Shown here piece by piece: positions 16,972 through 24,919 of a stretch of 64,000 nt of DNA. The first letter of the stretch is position 1, and the number at the start of each line of letters is the position of its first letter. The notes beneath the pieces were generated by a model that saw only the letters and a program-made list of their open reading frames with translations, had not been told where the DNA came from and did not search any database. A program made the translations under genes and the position numbers. The stretch is from an uncultured Eubacteriales bacterium (GTDB lineage: Bacteria; Bacillota; Clostridia; Oscillospirales; UBA644), in the NCBI GenBank assembly GCA_934438175.1, contig CAKSBH010000002.1:1-64000 (forward strand), read 5' to 3'.

Positions 16972-17586
16972 TTATCTGTTCGGATTTTTTGGCAAATATT
17001 CTTTTCCAAGCAGCCAAAGATATTTATCCAGGTCTTCCAACGTATACGAATCCAAGCCGTAATAAGCACGGAATTTTTCCAGAATTTCTTTGAGCCGCCG
17101 GTAATCTTTCAGATCTTTTTCCCGGAAATCCGCAAACCGGTCATGCTTTCCGAAATAGCACAGCATCTTGTCGACATACCGGTCATAAATGGGAAAAACC
17201 AACGGGCTGTGGCAATGGCAATACTTGGTCGCAAAGGAATAACAATCCCGAACCCGTCCGTTAAGATGGATGTACCGCAGCTTTTCCACCAAAGCGACAT
17301 CCCCCTGCTTCAACAGTTTGTCGATATGAAGGTTCTGAATGTGCAGAGCAACCGAAAAGGCATCGTAAAGATTTGTGCTGTAAAAGGCATTGAGTACTGC
17401 CACCTTCAGAAGAACATCGGTTATTTCCTCATTTTCCGGTGCAATCTGCCGAAACAGACGCCGGATAGCTTTTTCCTGCGGAGGGTATTTTTCCAAATGC
17501 TCCCATTGGTTCCGGTATTTGCACAATTGCTCCGGATCCGGTCTCGGAATGAAACTCTCCGAAGCGCCGGATGTTGTTTTGTTCAT
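16972..17586 (-). CDS. Conserved hypothetical protein, 204 residues
   Basis: Cytoplasmic-looking, mostly helical and charged. The conserved-looking core is CYSFATKYCHCHSPLVFPIYD followed by RYVDKML, then LKDYRRLKEILEKFRAYYGL and DLDKYLWLLGKEYLPK. This pattern loosely recalls small OGG-fold (HhH-GPD-like) proteins, but that is a guess and no catalytic residue can be named. ATG 17586 is chosen because AAAGGAGAGG precedes it. It lies downstream of the collagen-like gene. A decayed copy of its 3' half at 23650-23973 shows it was duplicated with its neighbours. Confidence 0.7.
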   Translation of the reverse strand: MNKTTSGASESFIPRPDPEQLCKYRNQWEHLEKYPPQEKAIRRLFRQIAPENEEITDVLLKVAVLNAFYSTNLYDAFSVALHIQNLHIDKLLKQGDVALVEKLRYIHLNGRVRDCYSFATKYCHCHSPLVFPIYDRYVDKMLCYFGKHDRFADFREKDLKDYRRLKEILEKFRAYYGLDSYTLEDLDKYLWLLGKEYLPKNPNR

Positions 17587-17692
17587 GTCTTCACCCTCTC
17601 CTTTCATTTTTTACTGTGCCAGGAATTTTCAAAAAATTTTTCTGCCAAGCTTAATGGAACTTGCCGAGTCGTGTTTTTTATGGGTTTTAAAA

Positions 17693-17720
17693 ATCATACA
17701 CAAAAACGGCACCGCTGCAA
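17693..17720 (-). promoter_or_regulatory. Possible promoter of the 204-residue protein gene
   Basis: Minus-strand TTGCAG (17715-17720) and TATGAT (17693-17698) with a 16-base spacer, about 107 bases before the start. The match is modest; co-transcription with the collagen-like gene is also possible. Confidence 0.3.
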
Positions 17721-17775
17721 ATCAAAGGATGAAATATCCATTGATTATCCATTGATTGTTTCTTTTGATTAGCCG

Positions 17776-20700
17776 CTATTGTTTTGTCCATGTGCATTCA
17801 TTTGTTTTAAGACATCTTTGTCCGGACCTTTCAGACACAAAGAAGCTCAAATTTTTTCCATCAAAATAATCCGAATAATTTTCAGTAGTTCCTGTTTGTA
17901 TTGTAAATACTTTTCTCCCCCCTAAAGAACTATAATAATTGCTTTCCCTTATGTAGTCCGTAGAGCCAAAGTCATTCGTCTGGACAAGATATGCTGTACT
18001 ACAAGTTACATTCCATACGCATTTTTCTTCAAAGCGTATATCTTTATCTGACGATATATCTAAAGCATGCGGATTGATTTTTGTAACCATTTTCGGAATA
18101 ACAATAGTATTACTAACCAATCTACAGTTGTAAAAGCAATACTGCTCTATAGTTAAAAGATTTTCAGGAAGTACAATCTTTTTCAGATTTATACAATTGT
18201 TGAAAGCATATGCTCCTATCCTTGTTACGGACGAGGGAATGTCCGCCGTTTCTAATGAAGAGCACCCACTAAAGGCATATGAATTGATTGCGATAATGCT
18301 GTCAGGAATTTTTATGCTTTTTAGATTTGTCATGTTTTCAAAAGCGTTCTCTAATATTTGCGTTACTTTCTTACCCTTGTAAGTTGAAGGTATAATGATG
18401 GTCTCAAGATACTTTGCCATACCTACCGTTACACCATAAGAACCATCGGATAGTGGATAATATGCCAACCCTTCTGTCCCCTCCGAAGAAGCATCAACAC
18501 TGAAAACATCCTGCGTTCCATCTGTATAATTGATTGTCAAAAAACCGTTTTCATAGCAGACGCTTTCAATGCCCCTGCCGGCATCCCCTTTGTCCCCTTT
18601 ATCGCCCCTTAAAGAAGCAAGCCATTCGGTATAGGTGCCGGTATAATCGGGATATGCCTGCCGATAAAGCTCATATGCGGATTTTCCGTCAACACCGTTC
18701 TGTCCGGCATCTCCTTTTTCACCAGGATCCCCCTTATCACCCTTATCTCCTTTTTCTCCTTTTTCGCCCGGAATGCCGGGAACACCCGGATCCCCTTTAT
18801 CGCCTTTGTCTCCTTTATCGCCTTTTGGACCTCTGACATTACCCAAGCATGTCGGAACCGCCGAGTTGCTGTATGTAACAAAAAGATTTCCATCCGCATC
18901 CAAAGAAATCACGGAAACACCGACTCCGTCGTCGCCCTTGTCTCCTTTATCGCCCTTTTCACCCTGGGCCCCGGATTCACCCTTGTCGCCCTTTTCACCA
19001 GGAGCACCCTGTGCGCCAGTTTCACCTTTATCTCCTTTTGCTCCAGCTTCCCCTTTAATCGGACCGATTTTTTCGGAAAAGGTACCGTCTGAATAATGAA
19101 ATACCAGGCAGAAATCCGGCGTAAACGTAACCGAAGACACGCCGATTCCATCAACACCGTTGCTGCCGTTCAACCCATTGTCACCCTTGTCCCCTTTTTC
19201 GCCCTTGTCACCCTTTGCACCCATAAGGGACTGATTCAGAACAATCGGGGCGCCTTCTGAAAGAACAATCACAAGTTTATTCTCTTCATTCAGGAAAACT
19301 CCCGTAACACTGACGCCCGAATCGCCTTTGTCTCCTTTATCGCCCTTTTCACCCTGGGCACCGGTTTCACCTTTGTCTCCTTTTTCACCCGGAGCACCTG
19401 CCTCACCCCGGTCACCCTTTTCACCCGGCGTTCCCTGAGCGCCGGTCTCACCTTTGTCGCCCGTAGCTTTTACAGAAGTTGATGTCCAGGTATTTCCGTT
19501 ATCGGAAGAAATCTCCCACAAATTTGTCTGCGCATTGATGCGAATTTGAGGCGTAATTCCGTCTTTCCCTTTTATGTTTTCAAAAGTATATGTTGAGGAA
19601 TCGGTAAGAGTAACCGTCATCGTCCCATCCACAAGCGAAATATTCCGGATTCCGACTCCGTTTTCACCGTTTGCCCCTGCAGCGCCGTCTTCACCCTTAT
19701 CACCTTTCAGAGAATAAAGCCATTGCATTTCAGAAACCGTCGGAGGAATCATCCCGTTTTCAAGAGCAATCTCATACGCAGACTTCCCGTCCGCGCCGAA
19801 AGCACCAGTTTCTCCCCGATCTCCTTTGTCTCCCTTGTCTCCCTTATCACCTTTATCTCCCTTTTCACCCGGATCTCCCTTTTCACCGGAAGAACCCTGA
19901 GCCCCGGTTTCGCCTTTCAAACTCTTAATCCACTCCGACTCAGAAGTTGCCGAAGTGAGGCCCGCTCTCTTGGCAATTTCGTACGCAGACAAACCGTTTG
20001 AACCGTTTAATCCCTTTAACGAATCCAGCCATTCAGCCTCGGACAAAGCACAGCCGTTCTCTTTAGCAATTTCATAAGCAGATTTTCCGTTGATTCCATC
20101 CGCTCCGGAAGCACCTGCTTCACCCCGGTCTCCTTTTTCTCCCTTATCACCCTGATCTCCTTTTTCACCTTGAGCACCGGATTCTCCCCTGTCACCCTTT
20201 TCACCCTGCATTCCCGGAGCACCCGTTTCACCTTTGTCTCCCTTTTCGCCCTTCAGCGTCTCAATCCATTCTGCTTCGGATTTTGCAGTCGTAGCCCCGG
20301 TTATCACAGCAATTTGATACGCAGAAAGACCGTCTTTTCCGGCAACCCCCGCTGTACCGACAATTTTTCCGACGTTCACCGATTTCTTGTTTGAAAACGT
20401 CAACACGAGTTCTCCGGCATCATTAACATTGGCACTTGTAATACCAACACCATCCGCTCCGTCTTTGCCGCTCACTCCAACCGATTTTCCGGCATTGATG
20501 GTCGTGTTGTCGGAAAGCGTAAGAATCAATTCCCCGTCTCTGTTAAACGAAGCCGCTTTCAAACCAACAGGATTGCTTGTCGCCAACTTATTCAACAGGG
20601 CGCCGTATTCTTCTTCTGTTCCGCTGAATCCGGATTCCTTGGCAATCTGATAAGCAGATTTCCCTTTTAAAGAAGCGAGCCATTCCTGCACACTCCCCTG

Positions 20701-20865
20701 ATATCCCTCTGATACGGCAATTGCGTACGCGGACAGTCCGTCTTTAACCGTTGCCGACGCTTGAAGAATATCGTTGTTGACAATCATTGTTGTTGCCACC
20801 GAAGCACCGACAGCAAGAACAAGCGTCAGCACGATGACTAAAACTTTCTTTCCAAAAGTATTCAT
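17776..20865 (-). CDS. Collagen-like surface protein with C-terminal leucine-rich repeats
   Basis: A 1029-residue protein. Residues 8-30 form a hydrophobic export signal or anchor. Next come alternating modules: GxSAYxIAxxxG...EWLxSLKG units of about 30 residues and Gly-X-Y blocks rich in GDKGDKG/GETGAPG. Near the C-terminus are BspA-type leucine-rich repeats (TNLKSIKIPDS, SSLETADIPSS, INLKKIVLPEN). The last 90 residues are unassigned and no LPXTG sorting signal is seen. It is probably a cell-surface adhesin or stalk. AGGAGGG lies five bases before ATG 20865. A consensus promoter overlapped by palindromes drives it, and a divergent XRE gene lies next door. Confidence 0.85.
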   Translation of the reverse strand: MNTFGKKVLVIVLTLVLAVGASVATTMIVNNDILQASATVKDGLSAYAIAVSEGYQGSVQEWLASLKGKSAYQIAKESGFSGTEEEYGALLNKLATSNPVGLKAASFNRDGELILTLSDNTTINAGKSVGVSGKDGADGVGITSANVNDAGELVLTFSNKKSVNVGKIVGTAGVAGKDGLSAYQIAVITGATTAKSEAEWIETLKGEKGDKGETGAPGMQGEKGDRGESGAQGEKGDQGDKGEKGDRGEAGASGADGINGKSAYEIAKENGCALSEAEWLDSLKGLNGSNGLSAYEIAKRAGLTSATSESEWIKSLKGETGAQGSSGEKGDPGEKGDKGDKGDKGDKGDRGETGAFGADGKSAYEIALENGMIPPTVSEMQWLYSLKGDKGEDGAAGANGENGVGIRNISLVDGTMTVTLTDSSTYTFENIKGKDGITPQIRINAQTNLWEISSDNGNTWTSTSVKATGDKGETGAQGTPGEKGDRGEAGAPGEKGDKGETGAQGEKGDKGDKGDSGVSVTGVFLNEENKLVIVLSEGAPIVLNQSLMGAKGDKGEKGDKGDNGLNGSNGVDGIGVSSVTFTPDFCLVFHYSDGTFSEKIGPIKGEAGAKGDKGETGAQGAPGEKGDKGESGAQGEKGDKGDKGDDGVGVSVISLDADGNLFVTYSNSAVPTCLGNVRGPKGDKGDKGDKGDPGVPGIPGEKGEKGDKGDKGDPGEKGDAGQNGVDGKSAYELYRQAYPDYTGTYTEWLASLRGDKGDKGDAGRGIESVCYENGFLTINYTDGTQDVFSVDASSEGTEGLAYYPLSDGSYGVTVGMAKYLETIIIPSTYKGKKVTQILENAFENMTNLKSIKIPDSIIAINSYAFSGCSSLETADIPSSVTRIGAYAFNNCINLKKIVLPENLLTIEQYCFYNCRLVSNTIVIPKMVTKINPHALDISSDKDIRFEEKCVWNVTCSTAYLVQTNDFGSTDYIRESNYYSSLGGRKVFTIQTGTTENYSDYFDGKNLSFFVSERSGQRCLKTNECTWTKQ
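18570..20265 (-). repeat. Collagen-type Gly-X-Y blocks and SAYEIA modules
   Basis: Coding repeats within the collagen-like gene: many nine-base units encoding Gly-Asp-Lys, Gly-Glu-Lys or similar triplets, interrupted by non-collagen modules and SAYEIA/EWLxSLKG units. The near-identical triplet DNA is prone to slippage and assembly collapse, so exact block lengths should be treated with care. Confidence 0.8.
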
Positions 20866-20920
20866 AATTTCCCTCCTGACATCTCTGCAAATTTGTACAA
20901 ACAACTTTTGGTCATTTTTT

Positions 20921-20965
20921 AATTCCAAATCGGAATTATTTTTATTATAATTCCAAAACGGAATT
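20921..20965. promoter_or_regulatory. Pair of palindromic operator-like sites
   Basis: AATTCCAAATCGGAATT (20921-20937) and AATTCCAAAACGGAATT (20949-20965) are two 17-base palindromes of the same type, centres 28 bases apart. The second lies exactly between the -35 and -10 of the collagen-like gene promoter, and the first just downstream of the -10. The placement fits repression, most simply by the divergent XRE protein, but binding is inferred. Confidence 0.6.
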
Positions 20966-20972
20966 TTGTCAA
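20944..20972 (-). promoter_or_regulatory. Promoter of the collagen-like gene
   Basis: Minus-strand perfect TTGACA (20967-20972) and TATAAT (20944-20949) with a 17-base spacer. It is one of the strongest promoters in the window by consensus match, and a palindrome overlaps it. Confidence 0.8.
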
Positions 20973-21018
20973 GTCCCCGGTATGGTAGAATGAGAAAAAA
21001 TAAAGCGGGGAAGATAAC

Positions 21019-21294
21019 GTGAAAACACGAGAGAAAGACTACGGAACGGCAAATGTAATTGGACGAACAGTGGAAGAACTCCGACGGCAGAAAGGCATCG
21101 GTCAACTGGTGTTTGTAGCACAGCTACAGGCATCCGGGCTGGACATCCATCCGTCCAGTTATTCTAAACTGGAAGGGCAGCTGCGGCAGGCAACCGACCG
21201 GGAAGTGTATCATATTGCCAAGATTCTGGAAGTTCCGCTGGAACGGTTGTTTTCGGAATATGTTTCCGAACCGGTTCTTGCCTCGGAAGAATAA
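21019..21294 (+). CDS. XRE-family helix-turn-helix regulator
   Basis: The 91-residue protein has the Cro/C1-type HTH arrangement: IGRTVEELRRQKGIGQLVFV, then GLDIHPSSYSKLEGQLRQ as the recognition region and TDREVYHIAKILEVPLERLF closing the domain. It starts at GTG 21019 with GGGGAAG upstream; a TAGAAT -10 lies at 20986-20991. It is divergent from the collagen-like gene across a region with two palindromes, so it probably represses that gene and perhaps itself. A decayed copy lies at 24089. Confidence 0.85.
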   Translation: MKTREKDYGTANVIGRTVEELRRQKGIGQLVFVAQLQASGLDIHPSSYSKLEGQLRQATDREVYHIAKILEVPLERLFSEYVSEPVLASEE

Positions 21295-21340
21295 CTGTTG
21301 CGTATAGCATAACCGATGAAATCCGAACCCTGTCGCGCAA

Positions 21341-21382
21341 AAGAAGAAGCGGAAGCCGCAGGGCTTCCGCTTCTTCTTTTTT
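21341..21382. terminator. Bidirectional terminator, right copy of the 32-bp inverted repeat
   Basis: A 17-base-pair stem (21341-21357 with 21362-21378, loop GCAG) is followed by a run of T. It ends the XRE gene and can also end the LRR gene coming from the right. The inner 32 bases (21344-21375) are the exact reverse complement of 16935-16966. Confidence 0.8.
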
Positions 21383-21396
21383 ATTTGTTTCTTTAT

Positions 21397-23637
21397 TTAT
21401 TTCCCGACATAAGCCAGGCAGGATTTTCCGTATTTCATCAGCGCTACGGCAAGGGCAGAGAGCGTTTCGTCGGCGCGGTTCATTGCCGCCGCACAGTACG
21501 ATTCCACGCTGTAGCACAGCGTCGGACTGACGGCAACGCCGTCGCGGCACACCGTAAAGAACAGCCGGTCGCCGAAGCCGTATGCCTGTATGTCGCAGAA
21601 AACAACGGAGATCCGTCCGTCCTCCTCCACGGTCAATTCGGACAAAACATCCACCTCAAAGCCGTCCTCATCGGTAACGGAGACGGTCAGCCCGTCGGTC
21701 GATCCGCCGTTCCATGCGAAAACAGCTTTAACGGAAACGGATTCCTTCAGCAAAATCGTGGCAGATTTCCACAAAGCAGTCGGAGAAGAAATTGTTTCCC
21801 ACTTCGGATCGGTCACCGTCGTCATGGCAGGAACCTCCTCCGTGCCCCAGGAACTCTGCGCGTCGGTCAAAGCGGCATCCACCGGTTCGTCCGTACGATA
21901 ACCCACATATGCCTGGGCGGCAGCGCCGTACCGCAGCATATCCACCAGCATCGTCGTGGTCAGGTTGCGGGTATCGAACTTCTTCAGCTGCTTATACGCA
22001 TACGCCATCACGCTGTATTCCTGTGCCTTGCCGGCAAACGACAGCCCGTGATACTTGGCGTACGGAACCGCCGTAACGGAATCTCCCATCTGATGCGGGG
22101 CGATGTCCGAAAAACGGAACTCGTACGTCTGCGCCGATTCGTTGAACGTGTATGCCGTCACCACGGTTTCTTTGCCGTTGAACGTAAAGACCACAAACGG
22201 CTCGGTATAGCCGTATTCGTCCAGAAGCGCCTTGCGCACCGAGAACGTGAGGGCAAGATTGTCGCTCAGCCGCAGGGACGCGCCGCTGAAGTTTAAAGGA
22301 TGGGACTGAATGTACTCCTCTTCTTTATCCGTCCAATAAAACTCACACGGAATTCCTTTTTTTTCTGCATAGGTATGCGCGGCGGAACCCCATACAATCC
22401 GAAGCATCAAGCCGGAACATCCCTCGAACGCAGAATCATCAATGCTGGTCACACTGTCCGGAATGGTGATGCTCGTCAAGCCGGTACATTTGCTGAACGC
22501 ATAATTCCCAATGCTTGTTACGCTGTCCGGAAGGGTGATGCTTGTCAAGCCGGTGCAGTCGCTGAACGCAGCAAGCCCAATGCTGGTTAAACTCTTCGGA
22601 AGGGTGATGCTCGTCAAGTTGTAACATCCGTAGAACGCAGAATCTCCAATGCTGGTCAAACTCTCCGGAAGGGTGATGCTCGTCAAGCCGACACAGTCGC
22701 CGAACGCATCATCCCCTATGCTGGTCAGACTCTCCGAAAGGGTGATGCTCGTCAAACCGGTACAGCCGCGGAACGCAGAATCCCCCAGGATGGTCAAACT
22801 CTCCGGAAGGGTGATGCTTGTCAAACCGGTGCAGTCGCCGAACGCAGATTCCCCCATGCTGGTCAAATTCTCCGGAAGGGTGATGCTCGTCAAGCCGCTA
22901 CAGTCGTAGAACGCATAACTCCCAATGCTTGTTACTCTGTCCGGAATCGTGATGCTCGTCAGGCCGGTGCAGCCGCGGAACGCATAATCTCCAATGCTTG
23001 TTACGCTATCCGGAATCGTGATGCTCGTCAGGCCGGTGCAGCCGCGGAACGTAAAACTCCCAATGCTTGTTATGTTGTCCGGGAGGGTAATGCTCTTCAA
23101 GCCGGTACAGTCGCTGAACGCATCCATCCCAATGCCGGTCACACTGTCCGGAATGGTGATGCTCGTCAAGCCGGTGCAGCGGTCGAACGCAGAATTCCCA
23201 ATGCTGATCAAGCTCTCCGGAAGGGTGATGCTCGTCAGGCCGGTGCAGCGGTCGAACGCAGAATCCCCAATACTGGTCAGCCCCTTCGGAAGGGCAATAC
23301 TCGTCAAGTTGTAACATCCGTAGAACGCAGAATCCCCAATGCTGGTCAGACTCTCCGGAAGGGTGATGCTCGTCAAGTCGTAACAGCGGTCGAACGCATG
23401 CTCGGTGATGCTTGTCACGCCGGGTTCAATGATAACTTTTGTAATTGTTCCATCCGGCCGAATGTTCCCGGTCGCCCCGTTGCCCGAGATGGTCAACACG
23501 GTACCGTCCAAGCTCCAGGTACAATCCCCGGGAATCTTCTCTGTTCCACTTGCCAGTGAAGGATCTGTCTTTGCGGCAAAAACAACCACAAAGAGAAGAA
23601 CAGCAATCGCAATCAGAACGTTTCCGATTTTTTTCAT
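21397..23637 (-). CDS. BspA-type leucine-rich-repeat surface protein
   Basis: A 746-residue protein with an N-terminal hydrophobic signal (residues 4-22), a short linker, then 14 tandem 23-residue leucine-rich repeats of the type LTSITLPESLTSIGDSAF at about residues 88-409, each closed by a Cys-containing turn. The remaining 330 residues include LRLSDNLALTFSV and MLRYGAAAQAYVGY segments that I recall from secreted proteins of gut Clostridia. It is probably exported; no sorting motif is seen. GGGAG lies eight bases before ATG 23637. The nearest promoter is the decayed copy at 24015-24043. Confidence 0.85.
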   Translation of the reverse strand: MKKIGNVLIAIAVLLFVVVFAAKTDPSLASGTEKIPGDCTWSLDGTVLTISGNGATGNIRPDGTITKVIIEPGVTSITEHAFDRCYDLTSITLPESLTSIGDSAFYGCYNLTSIALPKGLTSIGDSAFDRCTGLTSITLPESLISIGNSAFDRCTGLTSITIPDSVTGIGMDAFSDCTGLKSITLPDNITSIGSFTFRGCTGLTSITIPDSVTSIGDYAFRGCTGLTSITIPDRVTSIGSYAFYDCSGLTSITLPENLTSMGESAFGDCTGLTSITLPESLTILGDSAFRGCTGLTSITLSESLTSIGDDAFGDCVGLTSITLPESLTSIGDSAFYGCYNLTSITLPKSLTSIGLAAFSDCTGLTSITLPDSVTSIGNYAFSKCTGLTSITIPDSVTSIDDSAFEGCSGLMLRIVWGSAAHTYAEKKGIPCEFYWTDKEEEYIQSHPLNFSGASLRLSDNLALTFSVRKALLDEYGYTEPFVVFTFNGKETVVTAYTFNESAQTYEFRFSDIAPHQMGDSVTAVPYAKYHGLSFAGKAQEYSVMAYAYKQLKKFDTRNLTTTMLVDMLRYGAAAQAYVGYRTDEPVDAALTDAQSSWGTEEVPAMTTVTDPKWETISSPTALWKSATILLKESVSVKAVFAWNGGSTDGLTVSVTDEDGFEVDVLSELTVEEDGRISVVFCDIQAYGFGDRLFFTVCRDGVAVSPTLCYSVESYCAAAMNRADETLSALAVALMKYGKSCLAYVGK
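22411..23376 (-). repeat. 14 tandem 69-bp repeats encoding leucine-rich repeats
   Basis: Unit length is 69 bases (23 residues) with high nucleotide similarity between units. Two units (numbers 1 and 11) encode the same 23 residues ending SAFYGCYN. Such identity favours recombination that changes repeat number. This is a coding repeat, not a CRISPR array: there are no unique spacers. Confidence 0.9.
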
Positions 23638-23649
23638 TTTTTTTCTCCC

Positions 23650-23973
23650 TTTCTGTTCGAAATTTTGGGCAAATATTCTTTTCCGGGCAGCCAAAGATAT
23701 TTATCCGGATTTTCCGGCGCATTACGAATCCAAACCGTAATCAGCACAGAACTTTTCCAGAATTTCTTTGAGCCGCCGGGAATCTTTCAGATCTTTTTTC
23801 CGGGAATCCGCAAAACGGTCATGCTTCCCGAAAGAGCACGGCATCTTGTCGACATCCCGGTCATAAAAGGGGAAACCCAACGGAGTGTGGCAATGGCAAT
23901 ACTTGGTCACAAAGGAATAACAATCCCGAACCCGTCCGTATTTCCCGCCGGACATCTCAGCAAATTGGTACAA
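23650..23973 (-). pseudogene. Decayed 3' half of a second copy of the 204-residue gene
   Basis: The minus-strand sequence from GRVRDCYSF to the end aligns with the 3' half of the gene at 16972-17586 (for example YSFVTKYCHCHTP versus YSFATKYCHCHSP). The N-terminal half is missing. A stop follows YYGLDS-equivalent residues, and a changed frame continues to a recognisable KYLWLPGKEYLPK. Its upstream side joins directly to a copy of the collagen-gene promoter region, so an internal deletion removed the intervening surface gene. Confidence 0.8.
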
Positions 23974-24014
23974 ACAACGTCCGGTCGTTTTTAATTTTAA
24001 ATCGGAATATTTTT

Positions 24015-24043
24015 ATAGTAGTCCTAAAATAGAATTTTGTCAA
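24015..24043 (-). promoter_or_regulatory. Decayed copy of the collagen-gene promoter
   Basis: TTGACA (24038-24043) is kept, but the -10 has drifted to TACTAT (24015-24020), and the palindromes seen at 20921-20965 are degraded here. It may still drive the LRR gene through a leader of almost 400 bases. Confidence 0.35.
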
Positions 24044-24088
24044 GTCCCCGTATGGCAGAATGAGAAAAAATAAAGCGGGGAAGATCAC

Positions 24089-24180
24089 GTGAAAACACGA
24101 AAGAAAGACTACGCGGACGGACAGTAGAAGACCTCCGACGGCAGAAAGGCATCGCAAGTCTTTCTGCCGCATTCTAAAAA
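24089..24180 (+). pseudogene. Decayed copy of the XRE regulator gene
   Basis: The sequence from the GTG at 24089 matches the start of the XRE gene at 21019 (KTRKKDY versus KTREKDY). A deletion of about 16 bases breaks the frame, giving a stop within 12 codons. Similarity resumes at CTCCGACGGCAGAAAGGCATCG and then ends. Confidence 0.75.
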
Positions 24181-24184
24181 CATC

Positions 24185-24811
24185 TCAGACGCCGCTTCTC
24201 CGCACAAAAGCCGTGGAGAGTACGGTCAGCCGCAGGTTGGTGTAAAAGGTCTCTTCCAGACGGGTCCGGAGAGGGAAAAATTCCGCTTCGGGCAAAGACG
24301 CCGTTACCATGACGGAATCCGAAAAAGACGTATCCGAAATATCCGCTCCCGCATCGGCTAAAACACGGGACAAACTGCGGTACAGATCGTAGCCGCAGAC
24401 CGCCTGAAACGTCACCGCCCGTACAATCTGCGCCCTGCCGCTCGCCTCAACAGCACCCGCCGCCGCACGGGTATACGCCCGCGCCAGACCGCCGGCACCG
24501 AGAAGGATTCCTCCAAAATAACGGGTGACTGTGATCAGAACGTCGGTAAGCCCGCTCAGTTCCAACACCTTAAGGGTCGGCATGCCCGCGGTTCCGGACG
24601 GTTCCCCCGCGTCGGAAAACCGTTTGGCTCCGCCTTCCCGCAAAGAATATGCCCACACGTGATGGCGCGCCTCCGGTTCTGCCTGCCGTACGGTTTCCAG
24701 CCGTTCCGCTGCTTCTTCGGGCGAGGTCACAAAAAACGACCGGCCGATGAAAACCGATTTTTTCTCGGTAAACTCAAACCGTCCGTCCCGGCTTACGGTA
24801 TAACATTCCAT
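24185..24811 (-). CDS. YigZ/IMPACT family protein
   Basis: A 208-residue protein with the IMPACT-family N-terminal domain: KKSVFIGRSFFV, then the signature segment SDAGEPSGTAGMP and VLITVTRYFGGILLGAGGL. A C-terminal ferredoxin-like DUF1949 region follows. Family members are small and widely conserved, and some relatives act in translation control; the bacterial function is unclear. AAGGAGG lies eight bases before the ATG. It has its own promoter at 24832-24860, divergent from the Dabb gene. Confidence 0.9.
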   Translation of the reverse strand: MECYTVSRDGRFEFTEKKSVFIGRSFFVTSPEEAAERLETVRQAEPEARHHVWAYSLREGGAKRFSDAGEPSGTAGMPTLKVLELSGLTDVLITVTRYFGGILLGAGGLARAYTRAAAGAVEASGRAQIVRAVTFQAVCGYDLYRSLSRVLADAGADISDTSFSDSVMVTASLPEAEFFPLRTRLEETFYTNLRLTVLSTAFVRRSGV

Positions 24812-24831
24812 CGCAGACCCTCCTTTTTTTC

Positions 24832-24860
24832 AGTATAACAAAAAACTTTCCGGTTGACAA
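24832..24860 (-). promoter_or_regulatory. yigZ-type gene promoter
   Basis: Minus-strand TTGTCA (24855-24860) and TATACT (24832-24837), 17-base spacer. Confidence 0.65.
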
Positions 24861-24869
24861 GAGCGGGGA

Positions 24870-24898
24870 TGGACAAAGTTTTATTCCTGTGGTACAAT
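24870..24898 (+). promoter_or_regulatory. Dabb gene promoter
   Basis: TGGACA (24870-24875) and TACAAT (24893-24898), 17-base spacer. The -35 is nine bases from the divergent -35. Confidence 0.65.
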
Positions 24899-24919
24899 AA
24901 ACAAAAAAAGGAGTTTTTT

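Noticed and set aside
17776..20865. Phage tail fibre
   Set aside because: Collagen-like repeats occur in tail fibres, but an export signal, an LRR tail and the absence of any phage structural gene nearby favour a surface protein.
22411..23376. CRISPR-like regular repeats
   Set aside because: The 69-base units are contiguous and code for leucine-rich repeats; no unique spacers and no cas genes.
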